A stretch of 64,000 nucleotides of DNA from an uncultured Collinsella sp. (GCA_938023085.1 CALHDP010000164.1:1-64000); one strand, 5' to 3'. Counted from the stretch's first letter, positions 52,940 through 62,732 are shown. Numbers and translations are program-made. The notes: generated by a model not told the origin, from the sequence alone.

Positions 52940-53023
52940 GCGGGCGTGGCGGAATTGGTAGACGCGCCAGATTTAGGTTCTGGTGGGATTCCCGTGAAGG
53001 TTCGAGTCCTTTCGCCCGCACCA
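52940..53023 (+). tRNA. tRNA-Leu (anticodon TAG)
   Basis: An 84-base class II tRNA with acceptor GCGGGCG/CGCCCGC, anticodon stem CCAGA/TCTGG with loop TTTAGGT (TAG), a long variable arm, T arm GGTTCGAGTCC and encoded ACCA. Confidence 0.95.
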
Positions 53024-53111
53024 ACGCATCTGCGTCGGCTTCGGCCGTCGCGACTCTTTGTTGCATAAAGGTACCAGCACCTCAGATAAGCTGGGCAGTA
53101 TGAGGAGGAAC

Positions 53112-54413
53112 GTGTTGAACATCACCGCTTCTGACGTCAAGGACGCCAAGCTCACCGCTACGGTCACCATCCCGGCCGCCGACGTCGACGCCGCGATCAA
53201 GAAGGCCTACAAGGACACCGCCAAGAAGTACCGCTTCCCGGGCTTCCGCGCCGGCAAGGCTCCCCGTCCGGTCATTGACTCCGCTCTTGGCGCCGAGGCT
53301 ACCCTCGCTCAGGCCACCAACGACCTGATCTCCGCCAACGAGCCCGCCGTCCTCAACGAGCTGGACATCGTCCCCACCAAGAGCGGTGACTACAAGGAGC
53401 TCGACCTCGCCAAGGATCACGAGGACTACACCTACACCGTCGAGTTCTCCCTGCGTCCTGCTGCCGAGCTCTCCTCCTTCGACGCCGTCGAGATCGAGAT
53501 GCCTCCCGCGGAGGTCACCGAGTCCGAGATCAACAACCAGGTCGAGATGCTCCTCAACTACCGTGCCACCTTCGAGGACGTCGAGGGTCGCGCCGTCGAG
53601 GCCGAGGACTACGTCACCGTCGACCTCAAGGCCGTCGAGAACGCCGACAACTTTGCCGCCGAGGGCCGCATGCTCATCGCCGGTAGCGACAGCAACCCCG
53701 CCGAGTTCAACGAGGCCCTGATCGGCGCTAACGTTGACGACGTTAAGACCGTCACCTGGACCGACGAGGTCGAGGAGGGCGAGGAGGCCGAGACCCACAC
53801 CGTCGAGGTCACCGTCAAGGGCATCAAGGTCCGCAACACCCCCGAGCTCACCGACGAGCTCGTCAAGTCCGACTTCGGCTTTGACAGCATCGACGCCATG
53901 CGCGACGCCATCAAGATTGAGATCGAGCAGGACAAGGCTTCCCGCCTCCCGGCCGAGAAGGAGAACCGTTGCGTCTCCGCTCTCGCCGAGCGCCTGCAGC
54001 TCGACGAGATGGACGCCGACTACGAGCAGTCCGTCTTTGAGGAGCTTGGCCAGAACTTCCTGTCCAACCTCGCTGCCCGCGGCATGACCCTGGACACCTG
54101 GCTGCCGGCTTCCGGCCTGACCATGGAGCAGTTCATCGGCGACCTGCACAAGCAGGCCAACGACGTTGCCCGTGAGTCCCTGGCTCTCGACGCCCTCGCC
54201 CGCGAGCTCAAGATCGAGGTCACCGAGGACGACATCAACGCCGAGTTCGAGAAGGCCGGCGTCAAGGACGTCGAGGCTTCCAAGGCCGAGTTCATCGCCG
54301 ATGGCCGCATGCCTGCCGTCCGCGAGTCCATCCGTCGCTCCAAGGCCGTCGACCACTTGGTCGAGAACGCCAAGGTGACCGAGGTCGACGAGACCGCCAA
54401 GGACGCCGAGTAA
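53112..54413 (+). CDS. tig: Trigger factor
   Basis: A ribosome-associated chaperone and prolyl isomerase of about 433 residues. The N-terminal domain ends with FPGFRAGKAPRPVI, the ribosome-binding signature. The middle FKBP-like domain (residues ~155-240) contains EDYVTVDLKAVE, and the C-terminal helical domain follows. AGGAGG is 3 bases before GTG 53112 and 6 before TTG 53115; either could be the start, giving MLNITAS or MNITAS. The gene precedes clpP-clpX, a common arrangement for protein folding and turnover. Confidence 0.93.
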   Translation: MLNITASDVKDAKLTATVTIPAADVDAAIKKAYKDTAKKYRFPGFRAGKAPRPVIDSALGAEATLAQATNDLISANEPAVLNELDIVPTKSGDYKELDLAKDHEDYTYTVEFSLRPAAELSSFDAVEIEMPPAEVTESEINNQVEMLLNYRATFEDVEGRAVEAEDYVTVDLKAVENADNFAAEGRMLIAGSDSNPAEFNEALIGANVDDVKTVTWTDEVEEGEEAETHTVEVTVKGIKVRNTPELTDELVKSDFGFDSIDAMRDAIKIEIEQDKASRLPAEKENRCVSALAERLQLDEMDADYEQSVFEELGQNFLSNLAARGMTLDTWLPASGLTMEQFIGDLHKQANDVARESLALDALARELKIEVTEDDINAEFEKAGVKDVEASKAEFIADGRMPAVRESIRRSKAVDHLVENAKVTEVDETAKDAE

Positions 54414-54489
54414 TTCTCGCCACCTTGCCCGCGAGCGCATGCACGCGCCCGTGATGGGGTAAAGTTATAAGCCGGTTATCCGGTTGCTT

Positions 54490-54535
54490 CGTACGGTGCC
54501 AGCCAATGCATAGCATGCGGGCACCGTACGTTTAT
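54490..54535 (+). terminator. Hairpin terminator after tig
   Basis: CGTACGGTGCC (54490-54500) pairs with GGCACCGTACG (54520-54530), followed by TTTAT. The loop contains GCATAGCATGC. The T run is short. Confidence 0.7.
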
Positions 54536-54576
54536 CTAGAACCAATTTGGTCCGCAAGAGAGAAATGGAGATGCGT

Positions 54577-55197
54577 ATGATCGCTAAGTTCGATTCCGCC
54601 CTCGTGCCATACGTTATCGAGCAGACGCCGCGCGGCGAGCGCAGCTACGATATCTATTCGCGCCTGCTCAACGACCGCATCATCTTCTTGGGCGAGGAGA
54701 TCAACTCCGTCAGCGCCAATCTGGTCGTTGCCCAGCTGCTGCATCTTGAGAGCCAGGATGCCGAGAAGGATATCTCGCTCTACATCAATTCGCCCGGTGG
54801 CGAGGTTTACTCCGGCCTGGCGATTCTTGACACCATGAACTTCATTAAGCCGCAGGTCTCCACCATCTGCGTCGGTATGGCTGCGTCCATGGCCGCCGTG
54901 CTGCTTTCGGCCGGCGCTAAGGGCAAGCGCTTCTGCCTGCCGCACTCTAAGGTCATGATTCACCAGCCCAGCGGCGGTGCCCAGGGTCAGCAAACCGAGA
55001 TCGAAATCGTGGCCGAGGAGATCAAGAAGACTCGCCGCGAGCTCAACCAGATCCTGTCCGACGCCTCGGGCCAGCCCATCGAGAAGGTCCAGGCCGACAC
55101 CGAGCGCGACAACTACCTGACCGCTGCTGAGGCCCTTGACTACGGCCTGATCGACCGTATCGTCACCTCGCGCGACCTCGCCGCGAAGGACGCCTAG
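54577..55197 (+). CDS. clpP: ATP-dependent Clp protease proteolytic subunit
   Basis: A 206-residue serine peptidase that forms the ClpP barrel. The catalytic triad is S104 (GMAASMAAV), H129 (VMIHQPSGG) and D178 (TERDNYLTA), with spacing as in Escherichia coli. [19 protein letters not shown] is the conserved start of the mature protein. ATG 54577 is chosen because GGAG ends 6 bases before it; ATG 54565 is an alternative. clpX follows after 1 base. Confidence 0.95.
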   Translation: MIAKFDSALVPYVIEQTPRGERSYDIYSRLLNDRIIFLGEEINSVSANLVVAQLLHLESQDAEKDISLYINSPGGEVYSGLAILDTMNFIKPQVSTICVGMAASMAAVLLSAGAKGKRFCLPHSKVMIHQPSGGAQGQQTEIEIVAEEIKKTRRELNQILSDASGQPIEKVQADTERDNYLTAAEALDYGLIDRIVTSRDLAAKDA

Positions 55198-55198
55198 G

Positions 55199-56605
55199 AT
55201 GGCCGGTAACATGCAGGACAACTTTGACGAGAACGGCAACCCCATCCGCTGCTCCTTCTGCGGAAAAGAGCAGGGCCAGGTCCGTCGCCTCGTAAAGGGC
55301 CCGACCAACATCTTTATCTGTGACGAGTGCGTCGCCGCCTGCTCCGAGATTCTTGAGGAGTCGCTGGCTTCGGACTTTATGGACGCTGCCCGCAACGGCA
55401 AGCTGCCGGGCTTCCTCAATGACCACGGCCAGGCTGCATCCCAGCCCGCTGTGGATCCCGAGACCGAGGGCTTTGAGCTCGAGGATGATCGTCAGGTCAT
55501 CACGCACGTGCCGACGCCGCACGAGATCTATGACGAGCTTTCGGCCTATGTTATGGGTCAGGAGGACGCCAAGCGTGCCATGTCGGTGGCCGTGTACAAC
55601 CACTATCGCCGCGTGATTGAGGGCGGCGCTGCGGTGTCTGCCTTTGATGACGACATGGGCTCGCAGTTCGATGACGATATGGACGAGGTAGAGCTCGCCA
55701 AGTCCAATATCCTGCTGCTCGGTCCCACCGGTACCGGCAAGACCCTGCTCGCCCAGACGCTTGCGCGCATCCTCGAGGTGCCGTTTGCCATCGCCGATGC
55801 CACCGCACTCACCGAGGCCGGCTATGTGGGCGAGGACGTGGAGAACATCCTGCTCAAGCTCATCAATGCTGCCGATGGTGACATTGAACGCGCTCAGGTG
55901 GGCATCATCTACGTGGACGAGATCGACAAGATCGCCCGCAAGGCCGAGAACCTCTCCATTACCCGCGATGTTTCGGGCGAGGGCGTTCAGCAGGCACTGC
56001 TTAAGATTCTTGAGGGCACGGTGGCAAGCGTTCCGCCCACCGGCGGCCGCAAGCATCCCCAGCAGGAGCTGCTACAGATTGACACGACCAACATCCTGTT
56101 CATCTGCGGCGGTGCCTTTGTGGGTCTGGACAAGATCATCGCCGACCGCGTGGGCAACAAGGGCGTGGGCTTTAACTCCGAGATCGCCGGCCCCACCTCG
56201 GTCGACGAGAACGATCTGCTGCGTCAGGTGCTCCCGCAGGACCTCAACGCTTTTGGCATGATCCCCGAGTTTGTGGGACGTACGCCTGTCGTAACCCAGA
56301 CGCAGGCGCTCGACGAGGACGACCTGGTGTCGATTTTGACCGAACCCAAGAACGCCGTGGTGCGCCAGTACCGTAAGATGTTCCAGCTCGAGGACGTTGA
56401 GCTTGAGTTTGAGGATGCCGCCCTGCACGAGATCGCCCGCATGGCGCTCGCCCGCAAGACCGGTGCCCGCGGCCTGCGCTCCATCTGCGAGGACGTGCTG
56501 CAGCAGACAATGTTCGACCTGCCCAGTGAGGAGGGTGTTTCCAAGGTCGTTGTGACCGAAGCCTCCGTAAAGGGCGAAGAGCAGCCCCAACGCATCTACG
56601 GCTAA
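55199..56605 (+). CDS. clpX: ATP-dependent Clp protease ATP-binding subunit ClpX
   Basis: A 468-residue AAA+ unfoldase that feeds proteins to ClpP. The zinc-binding domain (CSFCGKEQ and CDECVAAC, residues ~17-45), Walker A GPTGTGKT (175-182) and Walker [12 protein letters not shown] are intact. An acidic insert of about 25 residues ([15 protein letters not shown]) between the first subdomain and Walker A is longer than in most ClpX. GAAGGA inside clpP acts as its site, so the two are coupled. A terminator follows. Confidence 0.96.
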   Translation: MAGNMQDNFDENGNPIRCSFCGKEQGQVRRLVKGPTNIFICDECVAACSEILEESLASDFMDAARNGKLPGFLNDHGQAASQPAVDPETEGFELEDDRQVITHVPTPHEIYDELSAYVMGQEDAKRAMSVAVYNHYRRVIEGGAAVSAFDDDMGSQFDDDMDEVELAKSNILLLGPTGTGKTLLAQTLARILEVPFAIADATALTEAGYVGEDVENILLKLINAADGDIERAQVGIIYVDEIDKIARKAENLSITRDVSGEGVQQALLKILEGTVASVPPTGGRKHPQQELLQIDTTNILFICGGAFVGLDKIIADRVGNKGVGFNSEIAGPTSVDENDLLRQVLPQDLNAFGMIPEFVGRTPVVTQTQALDEDDLVSILTEPKNAVVRQYRKMFQLEDVELEFEDAALHEIARMALARKTGARGLRSICEDVLQQTMFDLPSEEGVSKVVVTEASVKGEEQPQRIYG

Positions 56606-56627
56606 ACCAGCCAAAAACGTGCTTGCA

Positions 56628-56665
56628 AATAGCCTCCGACCACCCGCGGTCGGAGGCTATTTTAT
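56628..56665 (+). terminator. Rho-independent terminator after clpX
   Basis: AATAGCCTCCGACC (56628-56641) pairs perfectly with GGTCGGAGGCTATT (56648-56661); T-rich sequence follows. Confidence 0.93.
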
Positions 56666-56757
56666 ATATACGCAATAACCCCAACTACCTGTGTTATTCT
56701 GTATGTTTGTTTAAAGTCTCAGCAAAGTCCATTCAGACTGAAGTAATCGATACCTAA

Positions 56758-56871
56758 GGCGTTTCCGCCTGCTTGGTTTTCGTAGATTCCGCACGAGCCG
56801 AAGAGCACTAAATGTGCTCTTCGTGCGAGCCCAGGACCTGACCGAGCGAAAACCAAGCAGGCGGACACGCC
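56758..56871 (+). repeat. Large branched hairpin upstream of valS
   Basis: The outer arms (56758-56782 and 56847-56871) are 25-base inverted repeats with one mismatch, near GCCTGCTTGGTTTTCG. Inside is a second hairpin: GCACGA (56791-56796), a 3-base bulge GCC, GAAGAGCAC, loop TAAAT, GTGCTCTTC, GTGC. The element ends 20 bases before the valS start. It does not have the T-box sequence or a specifier loop. A counterpart with the same layout lies after valS. Confidence 0.85.
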
Positions 56872-56891
56872 GACGGGCAAGGGAGAGATAT

Positions 56892-59588
56892 ATGGAAGAA
56901 ATGCCCAAGAACTACGATCCGTCGACCAACGAGCCGGCGATCCTGCAGAAGTGGCTCGACGGCGGCTACTATAAGCGCCGCGAGGGCGTGGGCGACTGCA
57001 CCGTCACCATTCCGCCTCCCAACGTGACCGGCAAGCTCCACATGGGCCACGCTACCGACGACTCCATCCAGGACGCCATCATCCGTATGGCCCGCATGCG
57101 CGGCAAGTCCACGCGCTGGGTGCTTGGCACTGACCACGCCGGTATCGCCACGCAGACTAAGGTCGACAAGAAGCTTAAAGAGGAGGGCATCAGCCGTCTG
57201 GAGATCGGTCGCGACAAGTTTGTCGACGCTTGCTGGGATTGGACCCACGAGTACGGCGGCATCATCGTCGAACAGATTAAGCGCATGGGCTGCTCCGTCG
57301 ACTTCGACAACGAGCGCTTCACCATGGACGAGGACTATGCCCGGGCCGTGCGCAAGGTGTTCTGCGACTGGTACCACGACGGCCTGATCTACCGTGGCAA
57401 GCGCATCGTCAACTGGTGCCCCAACTGCACCACCGCCATTTCTGACGACGAGGCCGAGTACAAGGACGAGAAGGGCCACCTGTGGCACCTGCGCTACCCG
57501 CTGACCGAGCCGGTCAACGGCCAGGACTACATCGTCGTCGCCACCACGCGCCCCGAGACCATGCTCGGCGACACGGGCGTCGCCGTCTCCCCGAAGGATC
57601 CCGAGAAGGCTGCCTTCGTGGGTAAGACCGTCATGCTGCCGATCGTCAACCGCGAGATCCCCATCTTTGAGGATTGGCATGTCGACGCCAACTTTGGCTC
57701 CGGCTTCGTCAAGGTCACCCCGGCCCACGACCCCAACGACTACGCCATGGGTCAGGCCCACGACCTGCCGCAGATCAACATTTTCGATGAGCACGCTGTG
57801 GTAGTCGAGGGCTATGGCGAGTTTACCGGCATGACGCGCGACGAGTGCCGCGAGGCCGTCATTAAGTGGTTCGAGGAGCATGACCTGCTCGATCACGTCG
57901 AGGACCACGACCACTCCGTCATGCACTGCTACCGTTGCGACGCTGCCCTGGAGCCGTGGCTGTCCGAGCAGTGGTTCGTGGCCGTCGACAAGCTCAAGGG
58001 GCCGGCGCTCGACGCCGTCAACTCCGGCAAGGTCACCTTCCACCCCGCGCGCTGGACGCAGACCTACACCACCTGGATGGAGAACCTTAAGGATTGGTGC
58101 ATCAGCCGTCAGCTGTGGTGGGGCCACCGCATCCCCGTGTTCTACTGCGAGGACTGCGGCTGGGAGGACGCTCTGACCGAGGACACCGACGTGTGCCCCA
58201 AGTGCGGCGGCCATCATGTGCATCAGGACGAGAACGTGCTGGACACCTGGTTCAGCTCTCAGCTGTGGACTTTCGCCACGCAGGGCTGGCCGCAAAAGCC
58301 GGAGCTGCTCGAGGGACATCATCCCACGACGGCGCTCGTCACCGCGCGCGACATCATCGCGCTGTGGGTCGCCCGCATGGTCATGAGCTCGCTGTATTTC
58401 CTGGACGAGGTGCCGTTTAAGGACGTCGTCATCTACCCGACGATCCTGGCCAAGGACGGCAGCCGCATGTCCAAGTCCAAGGGCAACGGCGTTGACCCCA
58501 TGGACCTCATTGGCATGTACGGTGCCGACGCCATGCGCTACAACCTGCTCACGCTGTGTACCAACAATCAGGACGTCAAGTTCGACGCGAACATCGATAA
58601 GAAGACCAAGAAGCTTATCGACAGCCCGCGTACCGACCAGGCCAAGTCGTTTGTGACCAAGATTTGGAACGCCAGCCGCTTCCTGCTCATGAACATGGAG
58701 GGCTACACGCCCGGCGAGCCCGTTGTGGAGACGCCGGCCGACGCCTGGATGTTCAGCCGTCTGGCCAAGGCCGTGAAGATGGTCACCGAGGGTATTGAGA
58801 ACTACACCTTTGGCGATATGGCCCGCGGCGTGCAGCAGTTCTTCTGGAACGAGGTCTGCGACTGGTACGTCGAGGTCACCAAGGCCCGTCTGAAGGGCGA
58901 GGGCCGTCTGCAGGCTCAGCGCAACCTGATCTTTGTGCTCGACACTTCCATTCGCCTGATGCACCCGCTCATGCCGTTTGTTACCGAGGAGATCTGGGAC
59001 AACATGCCGGCGAGCGTGCTCGACCTGGACGCCGAGGGCAACGTGGACCGCGCCGAGGTGCTCATGATTGCCAAGTGGCCCGAGCCCGCCGACTACGCCA
59101 AGTACGTCGACGAGCCCGCCGAGCGCGCGTTCGAGCTGTGCCGTACCGTCGTGTCTGCCGCCCGTGCTACGCGTTCGCGTTATCGCTTGAGCCCTAAGGC
59201 CGAGCTCGACGTGGTCGTGCGCGCCGGTGCCGAGGACATCGAGAAGCTCGAGAGCCTGCGCTCGACCATCGAGCCGCTGGCCAACACGTCTTCGCTGGTC
59301 ATGGGTACCGACGTTGAGAAGCCGGCTGCGAGCATCGCCGTGGTCGACAGCGGCGTCGAGGTCTTTGTGGTGCTCGAGGGCAAGGTTGACCTTTCGGCCG
59401 AGAAGGCGCGCCTGGAGAAGGAGATTGCCGCGGCTCAGAAGGAGCTCGCCGGCTGCGAGAAGACGCTCGCCAACGAGGGCTTTGTGGCTAAGGCCGCGCC
59501 CGCGGTGGTCCAGAAGAAGAGGGACCGTGCAGCTGAGCTCAAGGAGATCCTGGCGGCGCTGACTGCTCAGGTTGCTGACTTCTCGTAG
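56892..59588 (+). CDS. valS: Valyl-tRNA synthetase
   Basis: An 898-residue class I synthetase that charges tRNA-Val. The HIGH motif is HMGH (50-53) after NVTGKL, and the KMSKS motif is RMSKSKGNG (around 526-530). GTDHAGIATQTKVD and NWCPNCTTAISDDEAEY are typical for ValS, and the C-terminal coiled coil (LEKEIAAAQKELAGCEKTL) distinguishes it from IleS. GGGAGAG precedes ATG 56892; the frame is open to 56814 through the upstream hairpin, which is not coding. Confidence 0.96.
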   Translation: MEEMPKNYDPSTNEPAILQKWLDGGYYKRREGVGDCTVTIPPPNVTGKLHMGHATDDSIQDAIIRMARMRGKSTRWVLGTDHAGIATQTKVDKKLKEEGISRLEIGRDKFVDACWDWTHEYGGIIVEQIKRMGCSVDFDNERFTMDEDYARAVRKVFCDWYHDGLIYRGKRIVNWCPNCTTAISDDEAEYKDEKGHLWHLRYPLTEPVNGQDYIVVATTRPETMLGDTGVAVSPKDPEKAAFVGKTVMLPIVNREIPIFEDWHVDANFGSGFVKVTPAHDPNDYAMGQAHDLPQINIFDEHAVVVEGYGEFTGMTRDECREAVIKWFEEHDLLDHVEDHDHSVMHCYRCDAALEPWLSEQWFVAVDKLKGPALDAVNSGKVTFHPARWTQTYTTWMENLKDWCISRQLWWGHRIPVFYCEDCGWEDALTEDTDVCPKCGGHHVHQDENVLDTWFSSQLWTFATQGWPQKPELLEGHHPTTALVTARDIIALWVARMVMSSLYFLDEVPFKDVVIYPTILAKDGSRMSKSKGNGVDPMDLIGMYGADAMRYNLLTLCTNNQDVKFDANIDKKTKKLIDSPRTDQAKSFVTKIWNASRFLLMNMEGYTPGEPVVETPADAWMFSRLAKAVKMVTEGIENYTFGDMARGVQQFFWNEVCDWYVEVTKARLKGEGRLQAQRNLIFVLDTSIRLMHPLMPFVTEEIWDNMPASVLDLDAEGNVDRAEVLMIAKWPEPADYAKYVDEPAERAFELCRTVVSAARATRSRYRLSPKAELDVVVRAGAEDIEKLESLRSTIEPLANTSSLVMGTDVEKPAASIAVVDSGVEVFVVLEGKVDLSAEKARLEKEIAAAQKELAGCEKTLANEGFVAKAAPAVVQKKRDRAAELKEILAALTAQVADFS

Positions 59589-59600
59589 GTCTAACTTGGG

Positions 59601-59713
59601 GGCGCGTCCCGATGCTTTGCTCTCCGCTGCGGACAGTCCTGCGCAAGACGGACAGCACATTAAGTGCTGTCCTTTGCGTGCGGAACTTGCGGCGAGCAAA
59701 GCATCGGGCCGCT
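59601..59713 (+). repeat. Large branched hairpin downstream of valS
   Basis: The outer arms CCCGATGCTTTGCTC (59609-59623) and GAGCAAAGCATCGGG (59695-59709) pair perfectly. The inner hairpin reads GCGCAA, a 3-base bulge GAC, GGACAGCAC, loop ATTAA, GTGCTGTCC, TTTGCG. The layout is that of the element upstream of valS, but the stem sequences differ, with paired changes. No T run follows. Confidence 0.85.
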
Positions 59714-59814
59714 CCTAGTTCGTTTACGTGATTGTTTGCAACTGGTAGGTTAGGACCACTGGTTTGTGGCCTTGAGGTCGCTGCAAAGCGGTGTTTGGCT
59801 GATATTTTGAATGG

Positions 59815-59847
59815 GAGGGGCTCGTTGTTTATTACGGGCCTCTTTTT
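59815..59847 (+). terminator. Terminator-like hairpin just before folC
   Basis: GAGGGGCTCGT pairs imperfectly with ACGGGCCTC, followed by TTTTT; it ends about 20 bases before the folC start. It may terminate upstream transcription or act as an attenuator. Confidence 0.55.
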
Positions 59848-59867
59848 ATGTTGAGGGGACTTTGGTT

Positions 59868-61211
59868 ATGGCGAAGCGTTCGGGGTCGTATGTCGTTCCT
59901 TTCTCGTTTGAGTTGCTTTCGTTTGGTGAGGCTGTGGGGCTTGCTGCTGATACGGGGCGGATTTCTGGGGATGCTGGTCCTCTGCTCGAGACGGTTGTCG
60001 ATATGCTCGATGAGCTGGGACGTCCGGACGAGTACTTTGATTGCATTCAGGTTGCCGGTACCAATGGCAAGACTTCGACTACGCGTTTTTCAGCTGCTAT
60101 CCTTCGCGGCGAGGGGCTCAAGACCGCGCTGTATACGTCGCCGCAGCTTGTGCGCTATCCCGAGCGCATGGAGGTTGACGGGCGCGTTGTGAGCGATGAG
60201 GCGTTTGCCCGCGGTGTTTCTGCTGCTGTTGAGGCGGGCCGTCGCGTGAATGCCCGTCGTGTGGCGGCGGGGGAGCGTGCCTATTCCATCACACCGTTTG
60301 ACCTGTTGACGGCTGCCGCGCTTGTGGTGTTTGCCGAGGCTCGCGTGGATGTCGCCGTGCTCGAGGTCGGCATGGGCGGCCGTTGGGACGCCACGAGCGC
60401 GACCGATCCCGTTGCCGTTGCCATCACGGGCATCGGGCTCGACCACACGCGCATTCTGGGCGATACGCTCGAGGCGATTGCGGGGGAGAAGGCTGCGGTT
60501 ATTAAGCCTGGGCGCCTGGTTGTTTTGGGCGAGGGTGCGCATGAGCCGAGTGTTCAGCGCGTGATGGATGCGCGCTGTCGCGAGTGCGGCGTCGTGCCGC
60601 TCGTGGTGAACCATGCCACGACCAAGACGCCGGCGCATGTGGGCGATACGGTGGAGTTTAGCTGCACCACGCCGCGCGCGATTTATACGTCGAGCATGGT
60701 TAAGCCGGCGTATCAGCCGCAGAATGCCGCGTGCGCGATCATGCTGTGCGAGGGGTATCTGGGCCGCGAGCTCGACCACGAGGCGCTCGATGCTTCGCTT
60801 ATGGGCTGCCCCACGCCGGGTCGCTTTGATGTGCTGGGAACCGACCCGCTCAAGCTGATCGACGCCTGTCATAACCCTCAGAGCTGCGAGAACTTTGTGA
60901 GCGCGCTGGACGAGATCGATCCGTTCGTGGAGAACCGCCCCACGCTGCTGTGTGCCGCGCTGGCAGACAAGGACGTGGCGGGCATCGTCGACGTGCTGAT
61001 TCCGGCCTTCCCGCGCGTGGTCGTGACCCAGACCGATTCCGATCGCGCCCTGCCGGCAGAGGAGCTTGCTGCCCTCGTGGACGCCAACAAGCTCGCGGGC
61101 GTATACCCCAGCGTATCCGAGGCCCTCGCGGCTTTCAAGGCCGCGGGCGAGTCCTTCGTAGCGGCCGGCACCATCACCCTAGCAGGCGAAGTGGCCGGCC
61201 TGCTCCGTTAA
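59868..61211 (+). CDS. folC: Folylpolyglutamate synthase/dihydrofolate synthase
   Basis: A 447-residue Mur ligase-fold enzyme that adds glutamate to folates and possibly makes dihydrofolate. The ATP loop is VAGTNGKTST (residues ~62-71), followed by LYTSPQLVRYPERM, LEVGMGGRWDATSATDP, ITGIGLDHTRILGDT and IDACHNPQS. Codon use in the first ~100 bases is more T-rich than its neighbours. GAGGGG lies about 9 bases before ATG 59868. Neighbouring genes are not folate genes except by position after valS, a common arrangement. Confidence 0.94.
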   Translation: MAKRSGSYVVPFSFELLSFGEAVGLAADTGRISGDAGPLLETVVDMLDELGRPDEYFDCIQVAGTNGKTSTTRFSAAILRGEGLKTALYTSPQLVRYPERMEVDGRVVSDEAFARGVSAAVEAGRRVNARRVAAGERAYSITPFDLLTAAALVVFAEARVDVAVLEVGMGGRWDATSATDPVAVAITGIGLDHTRILGDTLEAIAGEKAAVIKPGRLVVLGEGAHEPSVQRVMDARCRECGVVPLVVNHATTKTPAHVGDTVEFSCTTPRAIYTSSMVKPAYQPQNAACAIMLCEGYLGRELDHEALDASLMGCPTPGRFDVLGTDPLKLIDACHNPQSCENFVSALDEIDPFVENRPTLLCAALADKDVAGIVDVLIPAFPRVVVTQTDSDRALPAEELAALVDANKLAGVYPSVSEALAAFKAAGESFVAAGTITLAGEVAGLLR

Positions 61212-61226
61212 CCCATCCCCTCATCA

Positions 61227-61291
61227 GTTGCGGTGAAATACGGACTGTTTTACAAGCCAGAAGCCTCAAACGGTCCGTATATCACCGCAAC
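61227..61291. repeat. GTTGCGG palindromic element, copy 3
   Basis: A 21-bp inverted repeat (61227-61247 with 61271-61291, two mismatches) starts 16 bases after folC, between the convergent folC and M24 peptidase genes. Confidence 0.85.
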
Positions 61292-61354
61292 TCAAAAGCA
61301 GTCAATTTGGGACGGGACTTTTTTGACTGCCCTCTGCTCCGAGTTGACTCGCTT

Positions 61355-61514
61355 GCCACGAAGTGGGCCTATCTACTACGTTTTACCGACTACCCTCGAC
61401 CACACCGAGAATTGCGAAATTAAAACCGCAGGTAGATGGCTTGCGGATTTTGCGAAAACCCGGTTATGGTCGACCCATGCGGGTTAAACGTAGTAGATAG
61501 CCCGCTTTCGTGGC
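61355..61514. repeat. 160-bp inverted-repeat element A
   Basis: Arms of 30 bases (GCCACGAAGTGGGCCTATCT at 61355; inverted at 61485-61514) match in about 25 positions. A 30-bp core at 61414-61443 (GCGAAATTAAAACCGC, then GGTAGATGGCTTG) is shared with the element at 62807 at the same offset of 59 bases. No ORF of significance is inside. The gap 61212-61561 holds this, copy 3 of the GTTGCGG family and a short hairpin, but no gene. Confidence 0.85.
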
Positions 61515-61529
61515 GCAGCTAATCGGAAG

Positions 61530-61556
61530 GTGACAAAGGGGCTGTCCCTTTGCCGC
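61530..61556 (-). terminator. Possible terminator of the M24 peptidase gene
   Basis: On the minus strand, GGCAAAGGG pairs with CCCCTTTGTC just after the stop codon. The T run is poor. The stem sequence is related to the xpt terminator at 4513. Confidence 0.4.
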
Positions 61557-61561
61557 ATTGC

Positions 61562-62650
61562 CTAGTCTAGGCGGACAGGATCGTGGGGGTAGGCGTTTAG
61601 AATCTCGACGCCGGACTCGGTAACTAGGACCAAGTCCTCGATGCGGACGCCGGTGCGGCCGGGGAGGTAGATGCCCGGTTCGATGGAGAACGTCATGCCC
61701 GGCTCGACAACCTGCTCGTTGGCAAGCGAGACGTCGCCCGGCTCGTGGTCCTGCAGGCCGATCGAGTGTCCCAGGCGGTGCGTAAAGTACTGTCCATAGC
61801 CCGCATCCTCAATCACGTCGCGCGCGGCGTGGTCCAGGTCGCACATGCGCACGCCCGGGGCGATGAGCGCCTCGGCGGCCTCGTTGGCACGGCGCACGAT
61901 GTCGTAGATGCGCGCCGCCTCCTCGTCCGGCTCGCCCCAAAAGAATGTGCGTGTCATATCCGAGCAGTAGTTGCGATGACGTCCGCCAATGTCGAACAGC
62001 ACCACGTCGCCACGCTTGAGCACGGTGTCGTCGGGTTCATGATGCGGGTCGCCGGCGTTGGCGCCAAAGCTCACGATGGGCGGAAAGCTAAAGCCCTCGC
62101 AGCCGTGCTTGCGGTACAGACCGAGCATCTGATCGGCAATTTCGCGCTCCGTCACGCCCTCGTGGACGAGCTTGATAACATCGGCCATCACAGCGTCGTT
62201 AGCGGCCGAGGACGCGCGCATGAGCTTCTGCTCGGTGGCATCCTTGTAGGTGCGTGCGTCGGTGACGGCAAAGTCGCCCAGGAAAAACTCGCTGGCGGCA
62301 TGGCGCTCCATGAGGGGCATCAAAAAGCCGGAACGCATGACGGTGTCGATACCAAGCGGCTTGTCTGGGTCGATCTCACTCGCGATGGCGTCGGCCACGA
62401 CATCGGTATCGGTGTGGTAGGCGACGCGCGCATTGTCATACTCTGGCAGCTGGTGCAGGGCGTTGACTAGGATCACCGGCTCGCTACCGCGTGTGAGCAG
62501 CACGCCACAAAAACGCTCGAACATATCGGCATAAAAACCGGTCAGGTAATAGATCGACCACGGGTCGTTTATGAGCAGCTGTGCGCCGGGGTGCTGGGCC
62601 TCGAGCGCATCGAGCACGCGCGCCACACGCTGGTCATCGACATGTGCCAT
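61562..62650 (-). CDS. M24 family aminopeptidase (Xaa-Pro peptidase-like)
   Basis: A 362-residue metallopeptidase that removes residues from peptides, probably before proline. The N-terminal creatinase-like domain covers ~1-125. The metal ligands are visible: D in LFDIGGRHRNYCSDMTRTF (two Asp), H in THRLGHSIGLQDHE, E in FSIEPGIYLPG and E in VRIEDLVLVT. It is cytoplasmic, with no signal. ATG 62650 follows AAAGGATG; the frame is open to 62698 without a site. It is convergent with folC. Confidence 0.92.
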   Translation of the reverse strand: MAHVDDQRVARVLDALEAQHPGAQLLINDPWSIYYLTGFYADMFERFCGVLLTRGSEPVILVNALHQLPEYDNARVAYHTDTDVVADAIASEIDPDKPLGIDTVMRSGFLMPLMERHAASEFFLGDFAVTDARTYKDATEQKLMRASSAANDAVMADVIKLVHEGVTEREIADQMLGLYRKHGCEGFSFPPIVSFGANAGDPHHEPDDTVLKRGDVVLFDIGGRHRNYCSDMTRTFFWGEPDEEAARIYDIVRRANEAAEALIAPGVRMCDLDHAARDVIEDAGYGQYFTHRLGHSIGLQDHEPGDVSLANEQVVEPGMTFSIEPGIYLPGRTGVRIEDLVLVTESGVEILNAYPHDPVRLD

Positions 62651-62683
62651 GAAACATCCTTTCGCTAGGGTGCCACCATGGTA

Positions 62684-62732
62684 TCCCAAGCCCGGCACAT
62701 AGGGACGTTCCTTTTATGCCGGAACCTTGGGA
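62684..62732. repeat. Hairpin upstream of the M24 peptidase gene
   Basis: TCCCAAG and CCCGGCA (62684-62697) pair with TGCCGG and CTTGGGA (62717-62732) with a 3-base bulge. It could be a regulatory hairpin in the leader of the peptidase mRNA or another small repeat. Confidence 0.55.

Noticed and set aside
56758..56891. T-box riboswitch before valS
   Set aside because: The conserved T-box sequence, specifier loop and terminator/antiterminator pair are absent; the structure is one long branched hairpin.
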